Origin: Alphaproteobacteria bacterium
GTDB taxonomy: Bacteria > Pseudomonadota > Alphaproteobacteria > Rhizobiales > Rhizobiaceae
Length of the DNA: 11,108 nucleotides
Direction of reading: 5' to 3'
Assembly (NCBI GenBank): GCA_017308345.1
Contig: JAFKFE010000513.1
Location: forward strand, 1 to 11,108
Every line of letters begins with the position of its first letter. Within the stretch, counting starts at the first letter, position 1. The position numbers were made by a program, and so were the translations under genes. The notes under the pieces are model-generated. The model searched no databases and was not told where the DNA came from. It saw only the letters and a list, made by a program, of their open reading frames with translations. Of this stretch, positions 1-5,591 are shown piece after piece.

Positions 1-282
1 ACTCGAACTGAACAGGCCGACCGGCCTTCTGTTGGACGACCATCGCGCGAGTTCGGATTTCCTGCCCTACGACAAGGTTGCCGATTTTGATCTTCAGCCG
101 CGCAACTTGCTATCGATCGCCAAATCGAAGAGCGCTCTGTCTCGCAGACGTCGTTCTCGATCGAGAAACAAGCGTATCGCCCATATCTGTCGAGGTTTCA
201 GAGGGCGTTTCGTTCCGACTTTCTTGCCTGCATTCCATGCCCCGCGGTCGGAGGCGGTGAGATCGTAGCACGAGTGTCCCAT
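1..282 (-). pseudogene. Tyrosine recombinase (phage integrase family) remnant, frameshifted, cut by window edge
   Basis: The reading frame from the ATG at 282 carries the segments WNAGKKVG, LKPRQIWAIR and RDRALFDLAIDSKLRG. I recognise these from a family of small (about 200-residue) site-specific tyrosine recombinases common in rhizobia. The frame hits TGA at 96-94 right after LRG. The expected continuation (KIKIGNLVVGQEI, then RAMVVQQKAGRPVQFE) is present immediately downstream in another frame up to the window edge. From memory of the family (LRG-CDLV-KIKIG), about 10 bases are missing at the junction, which explains both the frameshift and the stop. The start at 282 is chosen because AGGAG lies at 294-290, seven bases upstream; an in-frame ATG at 312 lacks such a site. 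The catalytic C-terminal half (R..HxxR..Y) lies outside the window. As written, the gene cannot make a full protein, so it is probably a decaying mobile-element relic. Confidence 0.75.
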
Positions 283-620
283 TTCGTTTCTCCTTTGGCC
301 ATGATCGGCCATGGAGAAAACGCCAGTAGACGGTTGAGGGGCCGCAAGCGGGCGCGCCTAGGCGGAAAACCGACATTGCTGGAACAGGCGCCGCGAAGGG
401 CAACTAAAAGCTTCGCCGGCCGTGTACGAAGGGTCTGCTCGGGAGACCCTGGAGAAATTGCAATCGCGGACGCCCGACAGTTTCCGACTGAATAGAACAC
501 GGGGTGTCCCTCAGCGCCCGCGATCTTGTCGAACTCCATCCGGCTGGGCGTTGTCAGCAACACGCTTCGATGAGCAGCGCGCGTTCGAATAGGAACACAC
601 CTCGCCTGTCCAAGAATCGG
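283..620. other. Gene-poor stretch between recombinase remnant and aminotransferase
   Basis: I find no convincing coding region here. The open frames on both strands are short, of odd composition, and resemble nothing I know. The stretch holds one clear inverted repeat (430-450, listed separately) and the RBS of the recombinase remnant (290-294). No terminator with a T-run is visible after the aminotransferase stop at 621. With the broken recombinase beside it, this is probably an eroded junction of a formerly mobile segment; that is inference. Confidence 0.5.
430..450. repeat. 7-bp inverted repeat, stable hairpin
   Basis: AGGGTCT (430-436) and AGACCCT (444-450) are perfect reverse complements separated by seven bases. 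Neither strand has a T-run after the stem, so it is not a textbook intrinsic terminator. It may be a remnant of a mobile-element end or a transcript hairpin. The function is unknown. Confidence 0.5.
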
Positions 621-1949
621 TCAGGATGATAACTTCCGAAAGCTGCGGACGAAGCTGTCCACCACATTATCGAGGTCGGCCATCGAAAGGCAGAGCGGGG
701 GGCACATCCGGATGACGTTTCGATACGGACCGGAGCGGCTGGCGACGAGGCCTTGACGCCGTGTCTCTTCGAACACCTGCAGCGTCGCCTCGGGCGCCGG
801 TTCCTTCGTTGCATGGTCCTTCACCAGTTCGATGGCGAGCATCAGACCCTGTCCCCGGATGTCGCCAATAAGCGGGAAATCCTTCTTGAGGTGCTCGAGC
901 CTTTCTTTCAGCGCGCCGCCGACGGTGGCGGCATTCTCTTGCAGCCGCTCCTCACGCATCACCTTGAGCACCGCGCGGCCTGCCGCGCAGGCGACGGGGT
1001 TGGCGCCATAGGTGTGGAACAGGAATTTGTCAGCCATCGCCTCCGCGACGGCGCGCTTGGCGATCACGGCACCGAGCGGGATCCCGTTGCCGACACCCTT
1101 GGCGACAACGACGATGTCGGGAACGACGCCGTGCGATTCGAACGCCCAGAATGCATCGCCGGTGCGCCCGACGCCGGACTGCACCTCATCCATGATGCAG
1201 ACGCCGCCCGCCGCACGCACGCGCTCGAAGGCGCCAGCTATGTAGCCTGCGGGCATCGGCACGATGCCGCCATAACCCTGCACAGGTTCGACGATCATGC
1301 CGGCGAGCCTGCCGCTGGTCGAGCTGGATATGGCACGCTCGATTTCGTCGAGATAGGGCTGCACGCCTTCGCCATGGACGCCGCGATACTGGTTGGGCTC
1401 GGCCACGAAGCTGACGCCGCCGAGCTGCGGCACTGGATGACGGAAACCTGCGATCCCCGTTACCGACTGGGCGCCGAAGGTGGCGCCATGATAACTCGAG
1501 GCAAGCGCTAGCATGTCGATGTTGCCGGTATGCGAGCGCGCCATGAGCAGAGCAAGGTCGATCGCTTCTGCGCCGCTGTTGGTGAAGTGCACGACCCAAT
1601 CATGACCGGCCGGCATAGTTGCCGCCAGTTCCTCGGCGTATTGCGCCGGAACCGGGTGATAGAACATCGTCGTGCAATGCGTCAGCTCGCTGACCTGCTC
1701 GGTGGCGGCCTTGACCACTTGCGGGTGGGCGTGGCCGACCGAGATGCAAAGGTTCATGCCAAGCAGATCGATGTATTTCCGATCCTTCTCGTCCCAGACG
1801 TACTGGCCCTTGCCGCGCTTGAGGATAAGAGGCTCGTTGTAAGGCACGAACTTGCGCTGCGAGGCCGAATAGAAGCGGTTCCGCCGATCGACGATGGCAT
1901 CGGTCGACCAGTCGATGTCCAGATTTGAATGGGCGTGCGGAGCGTTCAT
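621..1949 (-). CDS. Class III PLP-dependent aminotransferase, AGXT2-like
   Basis: This 442-residue protein has the full length of a class III (omega/ornithine-type) aminotransferase. Visible motifs are TNSGAEAIDLAL (phosphate-binding region), MDEVQSGVGRTG with Asp254 (pairs with the pyridine nitrogen) and AKGVGNG with Lys284 (Schiff-base lysine), then GDIRGQGLMLAIELV near the C-terminus. The stretch LKVMREERLQENAATVG and the RGQG motif resemble mammalian AGXT2 (alanine-glyoxylate / 3-aminoisobutyrate-pyruvate transaminase) and ethanolamine-phosphate phospholyase relatives. The enzyme is cytosolic and PLP-dependent, and the exact amino donor cannot be read from sequence. The start MNAPHAHS is chosen because GGAG lies at 1961-1958, eight bases upstream; a frame extension to 2027 adds non-conserved sequence. 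It lies downstream of the lysR gene on the same strand, about 100 bases away. Next to sarcosine and dimethylglycine dehydrogenases it could handle glycine, glyoxylate or alanine, which is inference. GabT-like or beta-alanine:pyruvate activities are alternatives. Confidence 0.88.
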   Translation of the reverse strand: MNAPHAHSNLDIDWSTDAIVDRRNRFYSASQRKFVPYNEPLILKRGKGQYVWDEKDRKYIDLLGMNLCISVGHAHPQVVKAATEQVSELTHCTTMFYHPVPAQYAEELAATMPAGHDWVVHFTNSGAEAIDLALLMARSHTGNIDMLALASSYHGATFGAQSVTGIAGFRHPVPQLGGVSFVAEPNQYRGVHGEGVQPYLDEIERAISSSTSGRLAGMIVEPVQGYGGIVPMPAGYIAGAFERVRAAGGVCIMDEVQSGVGRTGDAFWAFESHGVVPDIVVVAKGVGNGIPLGAVIAKRAVAEAMADKFLFHTYGANPVACAAGRAVLKVMREERLQENAATVGGALKERLEHLKKDFPLIGDIRGQGLMLAIELVKDHATKEPAPEATLQVFEETRRQGLVASRSGPYRNVIRMCPPLCLSMADLDNVVDSFVRSFRKLSS

Positions 1950-1956
1950 GCCCTTG

Positions 1957-1981
1957 TCTCCAGGGTTGCGAATTCTGGAGA
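1957..1981 (-). promoter_or_regulatory. Inverted repeat enclosing the aminotransferase RBS
   Basis: TCTCCAG (1957-1963) and CTGGAGA (1975-1981) are perfect 7-base complements separated by 11 bases. Read on the minus strand, the 3' arm contains the GGAG ribosome binding site (1961-1958), eight bases before the ATG at 1949. In RNA the site would be paired in a hairpin, which could lower translation; as DNA it could be an operator. Which of these applies, if either, is not shown by the sequence. Confidence 0.45.
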
Positions 1982-2023
1982 TTGAAAACACGGAATGGGT
2001 GGCGCGCACACAGCCAAACATTC

Positions 2024-2042
2024 TCATCAGGATAACTGATGA
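2024..2042. promoter_or_regulatory. Perfect dyad with T-N11-A, candidate LysR-type operator
   Basis: TCATCAG (2024-2030) and CTGATGA (2036-2042) are perfect complements around a five-base centre. T2027 and A2039 have the T-N11-A spacing typical of LysR-type regulator sites. The dyad lies 75 or more bases upstream of the aminotransferase ATG, a usual distance for an activator site, and just beyond the lysR stop. A related ATNAG-N5-CTNAT sequence lies in the divergent region at 3051-3065. It could instead be a weak lysR terminator, but no T-run follows on the minus strand. Confidence 0.4.
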
Positions 2043-2048
2043 CGCCGA

Positions 2049-3026
2049 TTAGTCGTGCGATGAAGGGCGGTCAACCGTATAACAGTCGGGCGGAAGGCCG
2101 GGCAGACGGGTGCTGATCGCATTCGTCAGTACTTCCGCCGTGCGGTCGGCGAAAGCCTCCGGAATGTTTCCGAGTTCGCGCTCGCGCGCGACCAGCAGGA
2201 TGTTGCGCGAAAGGCTCGTGAACGGCAGGGGATGGACGTCGATCTCCATGCCCTCGGCAAGACCGTCTATAAGCAAGGTCGGCGTCAGGACCGCAAACCC
2301 CATGCCGGCAGCGACCGGCGCCATCACTACGCTGGAGCGGTCGCCTTCCATGGCGCGCGGGACCTCGATGCGCAGCCGGCTGAGGTGCTGGTCGACGCGC
2401 AGGCCCACAGGCGTCTCGCGCGAGAAGCGCACGAAGGCGAGCTTTTTGGACAGCTTGACAAGGTCGCCGACATCGCCGGCGAAACCCTTCGGCGTCACCA
2501 GCAGGAATTTCTCGGTCATCACCGGATAGCGCGTCAGCCCTTCGATTTCGAACAACTCTCCGGAAGTAACCGCAAGGTCGGCGCGGCGAGCGCGCAGCAA
2601 AGCGACATGGTCGGTTGCGAGCCCAGCGAACAGGCTGAGCTCGGGAATGCCGAAGTTCTTGCGAGCCAGCACCGAAAGCGCCGGCGCCAGGGTGGTTGCG
2701 ATCGAGGCCAGAAGCGCGATGCGCAGGAGCGGCAGCGGTGCCGCGTTGACGCGGCGCGCGTCGGTGCGCAAGCCCTCGACCTCGCCCAGTATGGCGACCG
2801 CGCGGCGATGCAGCGCAATGCCGGCCTTTGTAAGCTCGATCGGTCGCAGATTTCGGTCGATCAGACTGACGCCGAGCGCGCTTTCCAGGTTCTTCAGATG
2901 CTGGGAAGCGGCTGATTGCGTCATGCCCAGCATCCGCGCCGCCTGGGTCACATGCCTGGTCTCGACGATTGCGACGAACACCTCGATCGACCGGAACAGA
3001 TTGAAATCGAAACTGCCGCTCTTCAC
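2049..3026 (-). CDS. LysR-type transcriptional regulator
   Basis: The protein has 325 residues from the GTG at 3026, close to the usual 300 of the family plus a short tail. Residues 9-69 form the N-terminal winged helix-turn-helix: FRSIEVFVAIVETRHVTQAA, then RMLGMTQSAASQHLKNLE and the wing DRNLRPIELTKAG. The remainder fits the LysR substrate-binding domain that senses a small effector. The open frame runs further upstream to 3338, but that part overlaps the divergent gene and has no family resemblance. The LysR signature begins shortly after the GTG, which has a GGCGGGG-like RBS; in-frame TTG codons at 3044 and 3032 are alternative starts. The gene is divergent from the demethylation genes and lies upstream of the aminotransferase on the same strand, so it probably controls both sides and itself. 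The inducer is likely a betaine or one of its breakdown products; this is inference from position. Confidence 0.9.
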   Translation of the reverse strand: MKSGSFDFNLFRSIEVFVAIVETRHVTQAARMLGMTQSAASQHLKNLESALGVSLIDRNLRPIELTKAGIALHRRAVAILGEVEGLRTDARRVNAAPLPLLRIALLASIATTLAPALSVLARKNFGIPELSLFAGLATDHVALLRARRADLAVTSGELFEIEGLTRYPVMTEKFLLVTPKGFAGDVGDLVKLSKKLAFVRFSRETPVGLRVDQHLSRLRIEVPRAMEGDRSSVVMAPVAAGMGFAVLTPTLLIDGLAEGMEIDVHPLPFTSLSRNILLVARERELGNIPEAFADRTAEVLTNAISTRLPGLPPDCYTVDRPSSHD

Positions 3027-3050
3027 CCGCAACCCCGCCTGCAAGGCTCC

Positions 3051-3065
3051 ATAAGTTTTCCTAAT
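3051..3065. promoter_or_regulatory. Candidate LysR-type binding site (T-N11-A)
   Basis: The near-palindrome ATAAG-TTTTC-CTAAT matches four of five arm pairs and has T3052 and A3064 in T-N11-A spacing. Eight of its ten arm bases are identical to the perfect dyad at 2026-2040 (ATCAG-N5-CTGAT). It sits 25 bases upstream of the lysR start and about 80 bases upstream of the plus-strand gene, the classic position for a divergent, autoregulated LysR system. Confidence 0.4.
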
Positions 3066-3075
3066 GTTGCGAAAA
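3056..3075. repeat. Perfect inverted repeat TTTTC-N10-GAAAA
   Basis: TTTTC at 3056-3060 and GAAAA at 3071-3075 are exact reverse complements one helical turn and a half apart centre to centre. The repeat overlaps the T-N11-A candidate. It may be a second half-site pair of the same regulator or a chance AT-rich symmetry. Confidence 0.35.
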
Positions 3076-3143
3076 TCTGGTTGAGCGCAAGAGGCTTGGC
3101 GGAAAAGATCGCGCCGTTCGATCCAGCAAAGGCAGCTCACTCG

Positions 3144-5591
3144 GTGAATGACAGCGCACGCATCGTGATCATTGGCGGCGGCGTCATCGGCCTCGGTATC
3201 GCCTATCATCTCGCCGAATTGGGCGTGAGCGATGTTGTCCTCCTGGAGCGCCACCAACTGACCAGCGGCACCTCCTGGCACGCGGCCGGCATAGTCGGTC
3301 CGTTGCGTGCCAGCCTCAACCTGACGAGGCTGGCGCAATATGCGACCGAGCTGTTCCCACGCCTAGAGGAACTTACGGACCAAGCGTCCGGCTACAAGCG
3401 CACCGGCGGATTATGGCTGGCGCGGCGCTCGGAGCGCATGGACGAACTGAAGCGCATCGCGCATATGGGCGATGTCTGCGGCCTGACGGTGGGAATCGTT
3501 GATCAGGCCGGCCTGGCCGAACGCGTGCGCGGCATCGTCGCCGACGGTATCGAAGGCGCGCTCTGGGTCGAGGAAGACGGCCAGGCCAATCCGGTCGACA
3601 TCTGCGCCGCCTACGCCAAGCGCGCCCGCGCGGCCGGCATCCGTATCCTCGAAGGAGCGTCTTGTTCAGGTGTAGTGACCCGTAACGGCCGGGTAGCAGG
3701 CGTCACGCTGGCTACGGGCGTCACCATCGATTGCGAGATCGTCGTCAACTGCGCCGGCGCCTGGGCGCGCGATGTCGGCGCGCTCGCCGGTGTTCCGGTG
3801 CCGCTGCAAGCTGTCGAGCACATGTATCTGGTGACCGAGCCGATCACTGGCCTGCAAGACCCGTTTCCGATCCTGCGCGACCTTGACGAAGGCATCTACA
3901 TCAAGGGCGATTCCGGCAAGTTGGTGCTGGGCGGGTTCGAGCCCAAGGCCAAACTCTTCGATGTTCGCGGACCGGCTGGCGACAGGCCGTTCCTCGAGCT
4001 GCCCGAGGATTGGGAGCAGTTCGAGCCGTTCATGTCGGCCGGGCTGAAGCTTCTTCCCGCGCTGTCCGATACCGGGATCCGGCATTTCATGAATGGGCCG
4101 GAGAGTTTTACGCCCGACACAAGGCCTCTGATGGGGGAGTCGCCCTATCTGCGCGGCCTCTACGTCGCCGCGGGCTTCAATTCGACAGGCATGATGTCGT
4201 CGGCCGGTGCCGGCAAGGCGATGGCCGAATGGATCGTCGACGGCGAACCCGGCCTCGATCTCTGGGCGCTCGACATCGCCCGCTTCGACCGTTCAGCGGC
4301 GGCGCGCTCGTTCGTCGGCGTTAGGATGGAAGAGGCGGTTGCCGATCTGTTCCGCATGCACTGGCCTTACAAGCAGGCGGCTGCCGGGCGCGACGTCAGA
4401 CGCTCCGCCTTTCACCGCACATTCGCCGAACAGGGCGCTGTCTTCGGCGCGCCGACCGGCTGGGAGCGGCCGCTTTGGTTCGGCGGCGAGGAGACACGCG
4501 GCTATTCCGTCGGCGCGCAGAAATGGTGGAGCGCAGCCAAGGCCGAGGCCGAGCGGATGGTGCGAGGTGTCGGCCTGTTCGAGCTGTCGCCCTTCACCAA
4601 GATCGAGGTGCGCGGGCGCGACGCCGTTACGCTGATGCAATGTCTGTGCGCGGGCGATGCCGACAAACCCGAGGGCCGCGCCGTCTATACGCAGATGCTC
4701 AATGTGCGCGGCGGCATCGAGGCGGACGTGACCGTGACGCGCGACGGGGAAGACGCGTTCCGTGTCATCTCCGGCGCGGCCACGAGGCAGAAGGACCTCG
4801 CTTGGATCGCGCGATACGCCGAGGATCTTGGTCTCAACGTTTCGGTCTTCGACGCCACATCCGCCGAGGCTGTGCTAGGCGCCATGGGGCCGCGCTCGCG
4901 CGACCTGCTCCAAAGCCTGACCGACGCCGATCTTTCCGACGCGGCATTCCCGTTCTCGACCTCGCGCCGCATCGAAATCGGCATGGCCAACGTTCGCGCC
5001 ACGCGCGTCAGCTTCGTCGGCGAGCTCGGCTTCGAGCTCTACATGCCGGTCGAAAATGCCGAGAGCGTGCTTGCCACGATCCTCTCGGCTGGCAACTCCT
5101 ATGGCCTGGCCTTTTGCGGTCACTACGCGCTCGACGGCTGCCGGCTGGAAAAGGGCTATCGCCACTGGGGCCACGATATCGGGCCGAAGGACACGCCGTT
5201 GGAGGCAGGCCTCTCCTTCGCTGTCTCCTGGAAGAAGGACGATTTCATCGGCCGCGAGGCGCTGCTGAAGCAGAAAGCCGAAGGCGTGCGGCGCCGGCTC
5301 ATGCATTTTGCCGTCGAGGGCGCCAATCCGCTGCTTCTGCACGACGAGCCGATCTATCGGGACGGCAAGCTCGCCGGATTGACGACTTCGGGCGGCTTTG
5401 GCGCTCGCACGGGCTTGAGCCTCTGCTTCGGCTATGTCGCCTGCGATCCAGGCGAGGCGAAAACGCAGCTCTTTCAATCCAATTACGAAATCGCGGTTGC
5501 CGGCACGCGCTACAAGCTGCGTGCGCTCGACAAACCGCCTTACGACCCAACCGGAATGCGCATGCGCGGACATGCCGAGGAGACCCTATGA
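3144..5591 (+). CDS. Sarcosine dehydrogenase-like FAD/tetrahydrofolate enzyme (DAO-GcvT fusion)
   Basis: This 815-residue protein has the layout of the mitochondrial-type dimethylglycine/sarcosine dehydrogenases. Residues about 6-370 are an FAD-binding DAO domain (IVIIGGGVIGLGIAYHLAELG with Gly11/13/16, acidic Glu35). A small FAO middle domain follows at about 372-430, then a GcvT-like folate domain from about 430 to the end. TSGTSWHAAG places His46 where these enzymes attach FAD covalently. Several stretches resemble human SARDH rather than DMGDH: GPESFTPDTRPLMGE, GFNSTGMM, DLSDAAFPFST and EKGYRHWGHD. The folate-domain position Asp528 (in EADVTV) is Asp, as in SARDH. Expected reaction: sarcosine to glycine, with the methyl carbon going to methylene-THF and electrons to an ETF-like acceptor. 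The GTG start is set by the Rossmann motif and AAAGG upstream; the frame continues back to 2916 only as a shadow of lysR. It ends in a four-base ATGA overlap with the next gene. Exact substrate is inference; other N-methyl amino acids are possible. Confidence 0.85.
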   Translation: MNDSARIVIIGGGVIGLGIAYHLAELGVSDVVLLERHQLTSGTSWHAAGIVGPLRASLNLTRLAQYATELFPRLEELTDQASGYKRTGGLWLARRSERMDELKRIAHMGDVCGLTVGIVDQAGLAERVRGIVADGIEGALWVEEDGQANPVDICAAYAKRARAAGIRILEGASCSGVVTRNGRVAGVTLATGVTIDCEIVVNCAGAWARDVGALAGVPVPLQAVEHMYLVTEPITGLQDPFPILRDLDEGIYIKGDSGKLVLGGFEPKAKLFDVRGPAGDRPFLELPEDWEQFEPFMSAGLKLLPALSDTGIRHFMNGPESFTPDTRPLMGESPYLRGLYVAAGFNSTGMMSSAGAGKAMAEWIVDGEPGLDLWALDIARFDRSAAARSFVGVRMEEAVADLFRMHWPYKQAAAGRDVRRSAFHRTFAEQGAVFGAPTGWERPLWFGGEETRGYSVGAQKWWSAAKAEAERMVRGVGLFELSPFTKIEVRGRDAVTLMQCLCAGDADKPEGRAVYTQMLNVRGGIEADVTVTRDGEDAFRVISGAATRQKDLAWIARYAEDLGLNVSVFDATSAEAVLGAMGPRSRDLLQSLTDADLSDAAFPFSTSRRIEIGMANVRATRVSFVGELGFELYMPVENAESVLATILSAGNSYGLAFCGHYALDGCRLEKGYRHWGHDIGPKDTPLEAGLSFAVSWKKDDFIGREALLKQKAEGVRRRLMHFAVEGANPLLLHDEPIYRDGKLAGLTTSGGFGARTGLSLCFGYVACDPGEAKTQLFQSNYEIAVAGTRYKLRALDKPPYDPTGMRMRGHAEETL

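Larger units (their letters stand above)
3027..3143. promoter_or_regulatory. Divergent promoter region between lysR and the demethylation genes
   Basis: These 117 bases must hold the start signals for both directions. Two symmetric motifs overlap in it: ATAAG-N5-CTAAT (3051-3065) and TTTTC-N10-GAAAA (3056-3075). No clear sigma-70 -35/-10 pair stands out, which fits activator-dependent promoters. AAAGG (3128-3132) is the probable RBS for the GTG start at 3144. Confidence 0.6.

Noticed and set aside
283..620. Short open frames on both strands in the left flank
   Set aside because: Up to about 120 codons, overlapping each other and the recombinase remnant, with no RBS-supported start or recognisable motif.
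2916..3143. Longer start for the SARDH-like gene
   Set aside because: It would overlap the lysR helix-turn-helix coding sequence and adds residues without family resemblance.
3027..3338. Longer start for the LysR regulator
   Set aside because: The added 104 residues precede the conserved N-terminal helix-turn-helix and overlap the divergent gene.
4475..5587. Upstream extension of the DMGDH-like reading frame
   Set aside because: The extension is the Arg-rich out-of-frame shadow of the SARDH-like gene; the ATG at 5588 has GAGGAG and begins at the Rossmann motif.
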